This document shows, in pieces, positions 11,524-21,749 of a stretch of DNA of 64,000 bases (its first letter is position 1; each line of letters starts with the position of its first letter). Origin of the DNA: Cololabis saira. Taxonomy: Eukaryota > Chordata > Actinopteri > Beloniformes > Belonidae. The notes under the pieces are model-generated. The model saw only the letters and a list, made by a program, of their open reading frames with translations, did not search any database and was not told where the DNA came from. Location: positions 186,001 through 250,000 of the forward strand of contig NC_084599.1 of NCBI RefSeq assembly GCF_033807715.1. The letters run 5' to 3'. The position numbers and the translations under genes are program-made.

Positions 11524-12534
11524 GGGCCTCATTTATAAAAGAGTGCATAGGATTCATACTAAAAGTGTACGTGCGTTCAAAAGCCGAAAATGGCGTGCGC
11601 AAAAAAAAATCCTGATTTATAAAACCGTGTGCACGCACACTTACACGCAATGTTCGCTTTATAAATCACAGTCCAGCTGGAAGGTTGCACACGTGAATTT
11701 GCCTCATATCCCGCCCTCTACACGCCCACTTTCTACCATTAATGGTCAATGCAAAGTAATTGATGACTGTATTTGCATATAAATAAGCCTGCTGAGCATG
11801 CGCAGCGGCTCCTGCAGTCTGTTTCTGCTGTGCGTCAGGATGAATGAGACGTGTGGAGCCACCGTGCCTCTAAATTTCACGGAGACTGAGATGGAGATGT
11901 TGTGGATGAGGTGGAGGCAGGAAAACCACATTATTTGGTGGTCACAGTAGTGGCATCACTAACAAAAAGAAAGCGAGTGAGTGGCAGCACGTCGTTGCTG
12001 CGCTAAACGCCCTGAGTGCCACAGCCAGATCTGTGGCAGAAATAAAAAAGAAGTGGTGGGATCTGAAGGTGGAGACCAAGAGGAGAGTGGCCCGGCACTC
12101 ATTTGTTCTGTCCTCAGTCACTCTCCTGTTGGAAGCGGTGAGTGACGAGGAGGTTCCCGGCACGGCATGTCCTGGCACCATGGCTGTGCACCAGAGCGTC
12201 GCAAGCGCATGGTACAGCTGGAAGTGGCGTGTCCTGACTGACGCTGTGCTTCAAACACAGAGGGACACGATAAGCGTTACTATATTATAAGTCTGATATG
12301 TGATGACATTATTAAGAGTATGACATGAATCTGGCTTCATTTCACCACCTCACCGTCTATGTCGCCAGTTCCCCATATCTTCAAAATGTTCGTGCCCTAG
12401 GATCAAAGTTTGCGTAGAGATACGCACATTTTCCCGTTAAGTTTTTTATTATAAATCCCAACCTTTGCGTAGAAGGTGGATAGCGCATCTTTCGAGCCCT
12501 GTTTTGTGTGCACGCAAGCTTTATAAATGAGGCC
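11524..12534. mobile_element. Harbinger-like DNA transposon, non-autonomous, with CTG duplication
   Basis: The ends are GGGCCTCATTTATAAA and TTTATAAATGAGGCC, inverted repeats flanked by CTG at 11521-11523 and 12535-12537. LINE copy B keeps the uninterrupted sequence at 39094-39115 (ACAAACCTGATTAACATATGG), which is a paralogous empty site and confirms the 3-bp duplication. The inside carries remains of the Myb/SANT-like second gene of PIF/Harbinger elements and no transposase. The same family is at 57320-58535. Confidence 0.85.
11840..12130 (+). pseudogene. Harbinger Myb/SANT-like DNA-binding protein remnant
   Basis: From the ATG at 11840 the frame gives a short N-terminus with FTETEMEML. After one indel near 11915-11925 it continues SSGITNKK, ASEWQHVVAALNAL and VAEIKKKWWDLKVETKRRVA. 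The tryptophan spacing and the basic end match the Myb/SANT-like protein that works with Harbinger transposase in nuclear import and terminal-repeat binding. The fragment is frameshifted and stops early. An even more decayed relative lies in the Harbinger at 57320. Confidence 0.65.
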
Positions 12535-13060
12535 CTGATTACTATCTGGTTTAAACGACAAATCCTCGTCGAAAACAACACCAAGGCTTCTCACAATTGC
12601 ACTGGAAGCCATTGCAACATCTTCTTATCCCTTCCTAAGCTGCTTTAGACAAAAAATAATAACCTTTGTTTTATCTGAATTTAGAAGCAAAAAAATCCAA
12701 ACCATCCAGTCCTTGATGTCCCTAAGACATGCCTGAAGTTTAGCTAACGGTTCTGTTTCATCCGGCTTCATAGACAAATAGAGCTGCGTATCATCAGCAT
12801 AACAATGAAAGAGTATGCCGTGATTCTGGATTATACTTCCCAACGGCTGCATGTGTAAACTGAACAAGATTGGCCCTAGCACTGAACCCTGCGGAACACC
12901 ATAACAGACCCTTGACTGTTCGGAAGAAACCTTATGCACATCAAAAAACTGGAATCTGTCAGATAGATATGATTTAAACCAACGTAGAGCTGTCCCTTTA
13001 ATCCCAACAACATGCTCTAACCTGTGCAGTAAAATGCTGATCTACAGTGTCAAAAGCAGC

Positions 13061-13220
13061 ACTGAGGTCCAGTAGAACCAATATGGACACTAATCCCTTA
13101 TCTGAGGTCCAGTAGAACCAATATGGACACTAGTCCCTTATCTGAGGTCCAGTAGAACCAGTATGGACACTAATCCCTTATCTGAGGTCCAGTAGAACCA
13201 GTATGGACACTAATCCCTTA
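13061..13220 (-). repeat. Four tandem 40-bp units inside LINE copy A
   Basis: Units start at 13061, 13101, 13141 and 13181, each beginning CTGAGGTCCAGTAGAACC after the first base and differing by one or two bases. On the minus strand the unit encodes the strand leading into RT motif A (VSILVLLDL). LINE copy B has two units at 39628-39707. Forty is not a multiple of three, so the expansion destroys the RT frame. Confidence 0.92.
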
Positions 13221-13362
13221 TCTGAGGTCATAAGAAGGTCATTCGTGACTCGAACCAGTGCTGTCTCTGTGCTATGATGCATTCTGAACCCTGAACTGAA
13301 AAACTTCAAACAGATCATTTCTATACAAATGGTCACATAACTGACTTTGCAACTACTTTTTC

Positions 13363-14045
13363 CTAGCAGGTTTTTCTGGTCTGTATTCCTTCTGACTCCC
13401 TGGATGAGGAGTCTTTGAGACTCAAACCAGGCAGGACATCTTCCACACCACAGGGACCTTCTGAAGGCCAAGACTCATGATCAAGTGCCGGTGTACAACT
13501 CCACACCGCTGGGGGGTCACAAGCTTTGAGCCTTCCAGGTCGCATGCCATCAAGGCCAGCTCTCTTGCCTGAGTGGAAGCCTCTTAGCTGATTGCTGGTC
13601 TGGTCAACAGTCAGGGTCACTAGTTCTTGTGGGGAGGAGGGAGAAGTGGGTTCTGCCTGCTGAGGTGCGAAGTGGGGGGTGGGGCGATGAGTGAAGGTGT
13701 GAAGTGGTGGTCTGAGGCCCTCACTGGATGAGGGAGGAGGGGGATATATCATGACTTAAAAGAAAGTATGATGGGAACTGAGAGAGAGTGATGGGAGTTG
13801 AACTGTTGCTGCTTTGTCAAATCTATTGAAAAACATATTCAGTTTGTTGGCCCTGTCCACACTGCCTTCAACATCCTAGCCAGTGGTGGTGTTCATCCCA
13901 CTCTAGACCCCAGACCTCCAACATGTTGTTTGCATGGAGTTTGAACTCCTGTAACACTCCTTGGCCTCCCTCATCTTTTTTTCACATCACCCTGAATGAA
14001 CCTCAGCTCCTCCTTGTTTCCATCTGTTAACGCCGCCATCTTTAT
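13363..14045 (-). pseudogene. Decayed LINE (Jockey/Rex1-type), 3' part of a split copy
   Basis: On the minus strand, from 14045 downward: GNKEELR and KMREAKECYR (linker after the endonuclease), VEGSVDRANKL, GKRAGLDGMRPGRLKAC (the usual GKAAGPDG...RVLKAC of RT), and WKMSCLV followed by [13 protein letters not shown] across frameshifts and one stop. The N-terminal neighbour of this linker is at 18345-18222, so the young LINE at 14046-18220 split this older one. The lower end abuts L2-like LINE A near 13363. Confidence 0.7.
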
Positions 14046-14084
14046 ATTCCCAACAGCTAGGAAGGACTAGGACTAGGAAGGAAG

Positions 14085-15284
14085 ATGGCGGCAGGTGCAG
14101 CAGTGCGTGCTGGAAGTGCTGCATGCCCTCGAACAAAATCGGAGATTTTAATCTATAAAACATCTGATGGTAAAGTGATTGTGGAGGACGAGCTCTTGAA
14201 CTTTATTGTCATCAAAATGAAAACTCTGTCACATGATGAGGTGGTTTTGTTGGCCTCAAACAACTTCTCATCTGAGTGGATTGAGGAATCCAAACGAATG
14301 CTGTTTGACGTGTGCGCGACTACTATACGCTGCATTAAGCACAAAGGCCCTCAAAAGGACAATAACAACATCAAAGACTGTCTGAAGGTGCTAAATGAGT
14401 GCGGTGAAAACATCCCGAGATTTGTCTCGCACTACCTGGATGAACTTTCACCTGTTGGATTTGGCAGCATGGATGCGTCGGCGCTGCTCAGTAGAGTGGA
14501 ACAGCTGAGCCGGGAAGTCTCCAGGCTGAGAGAGGCCCTGGAAGCGCAAGCACGCGTAAATGAGGACCTCGGGGCGGCTACAGCGGCCATGGATCGCCGG
14601 GTGACGGCAATTGAAAAGCTCAGTGGATCTCCTAGACGGGCTCACCGGGACGGTGGCCCGTCCGCGTCTCAGGAGAGAGAGGGGCAGAGAGAGCGGCAGG
14701 CGGCGCCTGCTCACCTGTCACGGGGAGGAACCCCGAGTCTCCTGCCGCAGTCACCGGCGTGGAGCACGGTGGTGGGGAAAGGAGCGCGCAAGAGCCAGAA
14801 ACCTCCAAACGCAGCCGTACAGCCCCATACAGGTGCTGTGCAGGCTCGTCGGAAACGGGAGCAGCGGAGAAAAATTGGGATAATCGGTACCGTCACCGAG
14901 AGCAACATCCCAGTTGTTACAACTAAACTGGTGAGTGTGTTTGCAACCAGATTTTCTCCCGATCTGGATGCTGTCACTCTCTGTTCTTATCTGACTGAGA
15001 AATTGGGCAGACCTGTGACCTGTCGAAAGATTGACTCAACCCGGAACAGATTCAGTTCGTTTCATGTGTCTGCTGAATGTAACGAGGTGGCAGACATGTA
15101 TGACACAGAACTTTGGCCGGCGGGGATCTATGTCCGCCGCTACTTTGAGGCTCGCAGACCCAGGGCTGACAGCGCGGCCCGCGGATCAGCTGATCTGTCA
15201 CAGCAGCCTTCCGTGTCTGGCATTACACCTGCAGCTCCACGGGAGAGCAGCAACCAGGCGGGGGCCCAGCACAATCAGAAATAA
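14085..15284 (+). CDS. LINE ORF1 protein, 399 aa
   Basis: This is the nucleic-acid-binding partner of the LINE machinery, expected to coat the element RNA. About residues 130-180 form a coiled coil (SALLSRVEQLSREVSRLREA), followed by a low-complexity basic and proline-rich stretch to about 265. A globular domain then covers roughly residues 265-360 (KIGIIGTVTES, LCSYLTEKLGRPVTCRKID, NRFSSFHVSAE, ELWPAGIYVRRYFEARR). Domains of this form, with a WPxGxxVRxF ending, occur in many LINE ORF1 proteins and in related fish and insect repeats. Residues 1-125 are a separate unrecognised domain. The ATG sits in GAAGATGGCGGC, a good Kozak context. The stop codon TAA touches the ORF2 start codon. Confidence 0.8.
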   Translation: MAAGAAVRAGSAACPRTKSEILIYKTSDGKVIVEDELLNFIVIKMKTLSHDEVVLLASNNFSSEWIEESKRMLFDVCATTIRCIKHKGPQKDNNNIKDCLKVLNECGENIPRFVSHYLDELSPVGFGSMDASALLSRVEQLSREVSRLREALEAQARVNEDLGAATAAMDRRVTAIEKLSGSPRRAHRDGGPSASQEREGQRERQAAPAHLSRGGTPSLLPQSPAWSTVVGKGARKSQKPPNAAVQPHTGAVQARRKREQRRKIGIIGTVTESNIPVVTTKLVSVFATRFSPDLDAVTLCSYLTEKLGRPVTCRKIDSTRNRFSSFHVSAECNEVADMYDTELWPAGIYVRRYFEARRPRADSAARGSADLSQQPSVSGITPAAPRESSNQAGAQHNQK

Positions 15285-18032
15285 ATGAAGATCAATATCG
15301 TGTCATATAATGCGCGAGGATTGCGCGTTGGGCACAGTGAAGCAGATAAATCACGTCGCCTGGTAGTAGATAAACTTTTGGAGACCTGTGATGTACTGTG
15401 TGTTCAGGAGACTTTTCTACCTAAACAGGACTTGGACAGACTTAATTCTCTGCATAAAGACTTCTATGGAGCGGGAGAATCCACGACTGACCTGAGCAAC
15501 AGTATAGTTCGTGGCCGTATACCTGGCGGCGTTGCTGTCCTATGGCACAAAAAATATGATCAGTTGGTTAACGTGGTCAGATTAGATGTGGACTGGGCTA
15601 TAGGAATTGAATTCTGCTGTGGTGACAAAAAATGTGTTATTCTTAACATCTATACACCCTTTGAAAGTCACCAGAATGAAGATGAATACCTGCACAGGTT
15701 GGCTTGGGTTATGTCTTTTATACAGGACAACGTTTCTACCTGTTTTTTTATTGTGGGTGACATGAATGCAGATATTTCTGATGGTAACTCCTTATTTGCA
15801 AATCACTTATTACGGTTCTGTTCTGATAATGGTCTGACTTTATCCAGTAAAGTGCTCTTGCCAGATAATAGCTTCACTTACATCAGTGAAGCGTGGCACA
15901 CAACCTCATGGCTAGATCACTGCATATGTACATCTTCTGCACATGACTCCTTAGAGTCCATGTCCATTAATTATGAACTTGCCACTTCTGATCATGTGCC
16001 TTTGTTTTTATCTGTGAATCTGGGCAACCTACCTGCTCTCTCATCTATGAGCAATGATATGCGTGCAGGGAGAATAGATTGGTCCAAGTCGACTGAGGAA
16101 GAACTTAAAGCATACTATGTTCAGTCTGACATCTTGCTGAGTAATGTGAAGCTACCAAAAGATGCAGTTATATGCGGTGATATTAACTGTAAGAATCCGC
16201 AACATGGTATAGAGTTGTGCTCCTTGTATGCTCATATTGTAGAGTCCCTCCTTGTGTCAAGTAGGCCTCTGTATAAGACACACAAGACATACACAGCCAA
16301 GCCAGGCTGGAATGAATATGTTGAAGAGGCTCATGCTGAAGCTAGGAGGGCCTTCAAAGCCTGGGTGGAGTCAGGGAGACATAAACATGGTCCTTTATTT
16401 GAATACAAGAAACGGGCAAATGCAGATTTTAAATATGCGTTACGTTTCATTAAAAGAAATGAGAATGAAATCAAGTCCGACTCACTTGCAAATAAAATGC
16501 AAAATAATAATTTAAATGATTTCTGGAAAGAAATTAAAAAGATTAATAATTGTAAAACCTCTCTGCCGACGAATATTGATGGTGTAAGCGGTCCAGAGGA
16601 AATTACTCAGTTGTGGCAGAAACATTATTATGAACTGTTCAACTGTGTTAAGAGTAACAGCTTCACAGTGGGCAGTATTGATACCTCTGAAGATGTGGCA
16701 GTCTCTCCACAAGAAGTCTTTGATGCAGTTATGATGCTAAAAGATAATAAGGCATGTGGTAAGGACAAGATTTCTGCGGAGCACTTAAAATTTGGAAGTA
16801 GAAGACTCTGTCCTCTGCTTGCCATCTGTTTTACTGGGTTTTTAGTTCATGGTATTTTACCTGATTCCATTTTATCTGTTGTATTGGTGCCTATTATTAA
16901 AGACAAAGCTGGTAAAATAAATAGTAGTGAAAATTATCGGCCTATAGCCTTAGCCAGTATTTTATCCAAAATCCTGGAGAGGATCTTACTGAACAGGCTA
17001 GAACTGTTTGTCCTGACATCTGATAACCAGTTTGGTTTCAAACCCAGACATGGGACCGACATGTGTATTTTTGCTCTAAAGGAGATTTTAGATCTGTATA
17101 ACAGGCATAATTCTACAATGTTTCTGTGTTTTATTGATGCTTCTAAAGCTTTTGATCGTATAAACCATGAAAAATTGTTTTATAAATTGCACAGCAGAGG
17201 TGTTCCCAAGTATCTTTTAAGGATTCTGATTTTTTGGTATGCTCATCAGGCAATGCATGTAAAGTGGGGTAACTTTATGTCTGCTCCATTTGGAGTATGC
17301 AATGGAGTTAGACAGGGTAGCATTTTATCTCCATTTTTATTTAATATTTATATGGACGAACTATCAAAGCTGCTCAGTGCTTGTGGTACAGGCTGCGTGG
17401 TTGGTAACACCATCATCAACCACCTGATGTACGCTGATGATTTAGTTGTTTTTTCACCATATAGTGCTGGTCTTCAACAGCTACTGAGGGTCTGCTCACA
17501 ATATGGCCTCGACTTTGACATTCTCTACAATGCAAAGAAAAGCAACATAATGATCGTCAGGACCAAAGAGGACAGCAAACTGTCATTTCCTGACTTCTTT
17601 TTGTCTGGCACTGTCCTCAAAGTATGCAATGAGGTTAAATACTTGGGACACTATTTTAATGACGACCTGTCTGATGATAGGGACATTTACAGACAGCGTC
17701 GTGCATTGTATGCGCAAGCGAACACACTTATACGCAAATTTGGTGTGTGCTCTGTACCTGTGAAGGCTGCACTTTTTAGAGCCTACTGTACCCCCATGTA
17801 TACTGCTCACTTGTGGCGTCGCTATAAAAAGACCAGTATGCAGAAACTTTATGTAGCCTATAATGATGGGATGAGGCTGTTGCTCAAGGTGCCACGCTGG
17901 AACAGTGCAAGTCAGCTGTTTGTCAGTGTCGGTGTGCCTACCTGCACTGCTGTACTGCGTAACCTTATGCACAGATGTATGTGCAGGTTGTCGGACTCTG
18001 GGAACAATTTAATTCTCACACTAACTGACTAA
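15285..18032 (+). CDS. LINE ORF2 protein: endonuclease and reverse transcriptase, 915 aa
   Basis: The protein nicks target DNA and copies the element RNA from the nick. Residues 1-240 are an APE-type endonuclease: SYNARGLR at the start, CVQETFLPK (catalytic Glu), NIYTPF, GDMNAD and TSDHVPLFL (catalytic Asp-His). RT covers about residues 470-780: YRPIALASILSKILERIL, FGFKPRHGTD, FIDASKAFDRINH (catalytic Asp), GVRQGSILSPFLFNIYMD, YADDLVVFSP (catalytic Asp pair) and VKYLGHYF. A C-terminal region of about 130 residues follows without a clear zinc knuckle. There is no internal stop or frameshift. The start is fixed by ORF1: TAA of ORF1 and ATG of ORF2 are adjacent, which suggests termination-reinitiation. 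Confidence 0.9.
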   Translation: MKINIVSYNARGLRVGHSEADKSRRLVVDKLLETCDVLCVQETFLPKQDLDRLNSLHKDFYGAGESTTDLSNSIVRGRIPGGVAVLWHKKYDQLVNVVRLDVDWAIGIEFCCGDKKCVILNIYTPFESHQNEDEYLHRLAWVMSFIQDNVSTCFFIVGDMNADISDGNSLFANHLLRFCSDNGLTLSSKVLLPDNSFTYISEAWHTTSWLDHCICTSSAHDSLESMSINYELATSDHVPLFLSVNLGNLPALSSMSNDMRAGRIDWSKSTEEELKAYYVQSDILLSNVKLPKDAVICGDINCKNPQHGIELCSLYAHIVESLLVSSRPLYKTHKTYTAKPGWNEYVEEAHAEARRAFKAWVESGRHKHGPLFEYKKRANADFKYALRFIKRNENEIKSDSLANKMQNNNLNDFWKEIKKINNCKTSLPTNIDGVSGPEEITQLWQKHYYELFNCVKSNSFTVGSIDTSEDVAVSPQEVFDAVMMLKDNKACGKDKISAEHLKFGSRRLCPLLAICFTGFLVHGILPDSILSVVLVPIIKDKAGKINSSENYRPIALASILSKILERILLNRLELFVLTSDNQFGFKPRHGTDMCIFALKEILDLYNRHNSTMFLCFIDASKAFDRINHEKLFYKLHSRGVPKYLLRILIFWYAHQAMHVKWGNFMSAPFGVCNGVRQGSILSPFLFNIYMDELSKLLSACGTGCVVGNTIINHLMYADDLVVFSPYSAGLQQLLRVCSQYGLDFDILYNAKKSNIMIVRTKEDSKLSFPDFFLSGTVLKVCNEVKYLGHYFNDDLSDDRDIYRQRRALYAQANTLIRKFGVCSVPVKAALFRAYCTPMYTAHLWRRYKKTSMQKLYVAYNDGMRLLLKVPRWNSASQLFVSVGVPTCTAVLRNLMHRCMCRLSDSGNNLILTLTD

Positions 18033-18221
18033 CCCTGCACAGAGCTCAGTCAGGTTCTTCTCCAGAATCTGGAATCATTGGCGTAAAAGCCTTTATGTAA
18101 ATGTCATGTGATATGTGATTACTGTGGATTTTATTTTTATTTTTTGTACCCTTTGTCTGTTGTCTGTTGTGCTATGGACCTTGTGTCCTTAATAAAGTTT
18201 ATTATTATTATTATTATTTAA

Positions 18222-18345
18222 TGTTCTTTGTTACCCAGGGTTTGTTGTTTGAGTAACACTTCACAATCCTTGTTGTCACATTGGAGTCAATATAGTCAGT
18301 TGTGCATTCTGTGAGCTAATCAATGTCCTCTCCATGTGGCTCACA
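18222..18345 (-). pseudogene. Decayed LINE, 5' part of the split copy
   Basis: On the minus strand one frame reads LTECTTDYIDSNVTTRIV and then NNKPWVTKNI, the conserved linker between endonuclease and RT in Jockey/Rex1-type LINEs (usual NNKPWIT...LK). Its continuation is found at 14045-13363 beyond the inserted LINE. Confidence 0.65.
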
Positions 18346-19003
18346 GAGTACATACCTGGGCAAATAATATGGGCCCATACCAACGGCTAAAAGCTAAATG
18401 TCGACAGTAGGCAGAGGGGATAACACAAAGGGCCAGGGTTACGATCAGGCAGTCCCATCCCTTAACCTGTTCACCCATAGGGATTTTGGAGGTGAACTTT
18501 GCCTGAACAGGCATATCCAAATTAAATCAACAATATCTCCACAATTATAAGGACAATATGCATAATCTTGGTCTCAATGGATAGTTAAGACCTCACAGCA
18601 TACATTTCCAGTGTCAGAAAAATTGTGAATGTTCACATGCCTGAGCAAATTGTGATAAACTGAAGAAAAAAAAATGAAATTGTTATCCTGTCTAATTTTT
18701 TTTTTAGGTTGCACAGTGGTTAGGTTGCACACCATGCTAGCAATGCATATACTTATAAAGACACATCTGTCTGGATTCAGCAACTCCTTGACTACAACTG
18801 TACCAAGTTACATGAGAATAGCTTAAAGCACATAGATTTTATAAAGGTTTTAGTGTAGATAGTAGCCTACCAGGCGGACTGTCTATTTGGGCACTTGGAT
18901 ACCTATAGTCTACTGTGCCAAAATTTGCCAAATGCGTTTTTTACCCTTTTTGAGGCAATCTGGCTATAAAATACTTTGCTGATTTGATGATACATCTCAG
19001 TGG
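18346..19003. other. Gene-free stretch
   Basis: AT-rich and without recognisable coding or repeat signals on either strand. Confidence 0.5.
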
Positions 19004-19153
19004 TGTTCAGAAAACGACGTGGACTTTATTGACAACTGGGAGACGTTCTGGGGAAAGCCCGGTCTGATCAGAAGGGACGGCATTCATCCCACCCGGGATG
19101 GTGCAGCTCTTATGTCTAGAAATCTGGCCAATGTTATTAGACACTCCCCCTGA
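19004..19153 (+). pseudogene. SGNH-esterase C-terminal fragment of a LINE ORF1
   Basis: A 49-codon frame reads [20 protein letters not shown], then [19 protein letters not shown] and a TGA stop. The D-x-x-H motif (DGIH) with the preceding FIDNW...FW is the end of the SGNH/GDSL esterase found in ORF1 of L2/CR1-type LINEs. Nothing upstream matches, so this is a short relic. It directly abuts the truncated end of the minus-strand L1-like LINE. Confidence 0.65.
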
Positions 19154-19164
19154 CAATTGTGAAA

Positions 19165-21749
19165 AAAAGAACCAGGAATAAAGAGTGGTAAGGTCTGGAA
19201 AAGGTACAAAAATTTAGGTAAAATGGTCATTTTAACTGAATTGATGCGACCCACAAGAGACATTGACAGGGGTGACCATTGTGTAAGGATTTGTTTGGTC
19301 TCATTTAACAATGAGATAAGATTATCTTGGAGCAGGTCTTTGTGTTTCCTTGTCACAGATATGCCTAAATAGGAGAATTTGTCATTTACGATTTTAAAGG
19401 GAAAATTGGAAAGGTCTAAAGCATGCGATTCGAGATTGGTAGGGAAAAGCTCACTTTTGCTGAGATTCAGTTTGTAGCCTGAGAGTTTCCCAAACTGACG
19501 GAGAAGCGACAGCGCAGGGGGTAATGAGGCCAGAGGGTGAGAGATGAAAAGCAAGAGGTCATCGGCATAAAGCGAGACCTTATGCTCCCTGCCACCTCTC
19601 CAGATACCGGACACATCCTCACAAGATCGGAGCGCTGTGGCAAGCGGCTCGATAGCCATGTCAAAACGCATGGGACTAAGTTCAATTCAATTCAATTTTA
19701 TTTATATAGCGTCTAATACAACAGATGTTGTCTCTAGACGCTTTCCAGAGATCCGAGAGAGAGACTAAGGGGGCACCCCTGACGGGTTCCACGATGCAGA
19801 TTAAATGGTTTTGACCGTTGAGAGTTAGTACGAATTGAGGCTGCTGGGTACAAATAGAGAAGTTTAATCCACAGAGCAAAGTTCGGACCAAAACCAAACC
19901 TGTCCAGCACAGCAAAGAGATAATCCCATTCGACGCGGTCGAATGCTTTCTCCGCATCCAGAGAGACAACGCATTCAGGGATAGCCTCAGAGGCAGAGTA
20001 GATAATATTGAACAGTCGCCTTGCGTTGAAGTAAGACTGCCTACCTTTAATGAAGCCAGTTTGGTCTTCAGATATAATTGTGGGGAGGGCATTCTCCAGC
20101 CTATGGGCTAGGACTTTAGCTAAGATTTTAGCATCTGTGTTTAAGAGGGATATGGGCCTGTAGGAGGCGCATTCAGTAGGGTCCTTCCCTTTTTTAGCTA
20201 TGAGGGTGATACAGGCCTCTGAAAATGAAGGAGGGAGGGAACCGTGGCTGAAGGATTCTGAAAGAACTGTAGATAGCAATGGGGAAAGCAGAGTAGAAAA
20301 TTTCTTTAGAAATTCTGCCGGGAAGCCATCAGGGCCAGGACATTTACCCGACTGCAGTGAAGAAATGGCTCGAGTTATCTCCATCAGGGATATCGGTTCT
20401 TCTAATGTCTTCCTTAGATCTGGTGAAAGACTGGGAACACTAAGACTATTTAAAAAGTCCGCAATCTCATCTCGATCAGTCTGAGATTCCGAGGTGTATA
20501 GCTGGGTATAAAAGTCCCTGAATGCTTCATTTATGAGTAAGTGATCTGTAGTTACATGGCCATTTGGTAATCGAATCTTAGAAATATTTTGTTTAGCCTT
20601 AGAGCCTTTAAGTTGGTTGGCTAATAATTTGTCAGATTTGTCTCCATAAACATAAAACCTGGTTTTACTTTTCAGAAGTGACTGTTCAATTGAGTGAGTG
20701 GTAAGCAGGTCAAATTTAGTTTTAAGTTCTAGCCGCTTTTTGTAAAGATCTGGGGATTTAGTCCGAGAATATTCTTCATCGACCTCTTTGATTTGGCGGG
20801 CAAGGTCTGATCGCTCCCTATAAGATTTTTGCCTCACCCTAGCAGTGTAGGATATAATCTGTCCCCGGAGATAAGCCTTGAGGGAATCCCAGACAATTAG
20901 ACTAGACATTCCTGGAGTCATATTCGTGGATAGGAAAAAGGCTATTTCCGTTTCCATTGATTTAACAAAATTTCTGTCCGACAGCAGAGTTGAATTGAAT
21001 CGCCACTGTCTGTCTCTCTGAGGTAGGTCAGGAAGGGACATGGTTAGGACCACAGGAGCGTGGTCGGAAATGACAATGCTCTGATAAGCACAGGAATGAA
21101 CCAGGGGAATCAGTTGATTATCAATAAAAAAATAATCAATCCTCGAGTATGTGTGGTGCACTTGTGAGAAAAAGGAGTATTCTCTGTCACATGGATGTAA
21201 AGAACGCCACACATCACAAACACCGTAGTCAGAAAGGAACGCCTGAATAAGACGGGCTGACTTACTTGCTGTGCCGGGGTTGGTAAAGGATCGGTCTAGG
21301 ACTGGGTCGAGCCAGCAATTAAAATCACCACCCACTATGAGAGAATATGTATTAAGGTCAGGGAGCAGTGAAAACAGTTGTTCAAAAAAGACTGCATCAT
21401 CTGAATTAGGGGCATAAACGTTCACAAGTACGACCAATGTATTGAATAATTTCCCAGAAACGATCACGTAGCGACCAAACTTGTCAGAAATCACATTGTG
21501 CTGCTCAAATGAAACATCCTGACTGATCAGAACTGAAACTCCTCGGGCCTTAGCTTGAAAGGAGGAGTGAAATCCCTGCCCTGACCACCTCGGGAACAGG
21601 CGGCTATTATCAGAACTGCGAATATGAGTTTCTTGTAGAAAGGCTATTTCTGTTTTAAGGTGTTTTAGATGTGAGAAGATCCTCTTCCTTTTAACAGGGT
21701 GATTCAGACCCTTAACATTCCAGCTCACCAACTTCAAGTATCTACTCAT
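19165..21749 (-). pseudogene. L1/Tx1-like LINE copy C: ORF2 endonuclease-RT, truncated
   Basis: From the ATG at 21749 the minus strand encodes an APE endonuclease (SWNVKGLNHPVKRKRI, AFLQETHI, NVYAPNSDD, GGDFNCWLD, ISDHAPVVL), a linker with YGDKSDKLLANQLKG, and an RT (KCPGPDGFPAEFLK, YRPISLLNTDAKILAKVLA, DQTGFIKGRQS, SLDAEKAFDRVEWDYLF, GTRQGCPLS). The frame is open for about 660 codons until an 82-bp insert at 19681-19762. It resumes as MRFDMAIEPLA, YADDLLLFIS (catalytic YADD) and YLGISVTRK, and stops near LFIPGSFF at about 19165 where unrelated sequence begins. Usual ORF2 would run some 350 codons further. Apart from the insert and truncation the copy is well preserved. Confidence 0.85.
19681..19762 (-). 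mobile_element. 82-bp LINE-tail insertion with 7-bp duplication
   Basis: GACTAAG at 19674-19680 is repeated at 19763-19769. The insert is the 3' end of the L2-like family (on the plus strand: TTCAATTCAATTC, TTATTTATATAGCGTC, then CTAGACGCTTTCCAGAG). Removal with one duplication copy rejoins the host RT motif GCPLSP to MRFDMAIEP in frame. Confidence 0.88.

Larger units (their letters stand above)
11292..13362 (-). pseudogene. L2/CR1-like LINE copy A, reverse transcriptase, split by a Harbinger
   Basis: On the minus strand from about 13360 the RT reads [22 protein letters not shown], then GVPQGSVLGPILFS and YADDTQLYLS (catalytic YADD, near 12800), then SLGVVFDEDLSFKP. After the Harbinger at 11524-12534 it resumes with VCKIAFSHLHNIAKIRK, DYCNVLLAGCPSNLLNR and VAARVLTGI. 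It is the same family as copy B (36634-40030), which serves as an uninterrupted reference. Frames shift several times, and a 40-bp unit at RT motif A is present in four tandem copies. The 5' part is missing and the 3' end stops near 11292. Confidence 0.82.
14046..18220 (+). mobile_element. Complete-looking two-ORF LINE (APE-type non-LTR retrotransposon)
   Basis: A short 5' leader, ORF1 (14085-15284), ORF2 (15285-18032) and a 3' untranslated region ending AATAAAG and an (ATT)n tail at about 18192-18219. Both ORFs are open from ATG to stop with all catalytic motifs in place, unlike every other LINE in the window. It lies in an older LINE of opposite orientation. The exact 5' boundary is uncertain (14030-14060) and I could not identify a clear target-site duplication. 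Clade not assigned; the single APE endonuclease and the ORF1 type suit the broad I/Jockey/Tx1 groups. Confidence 0.85.
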
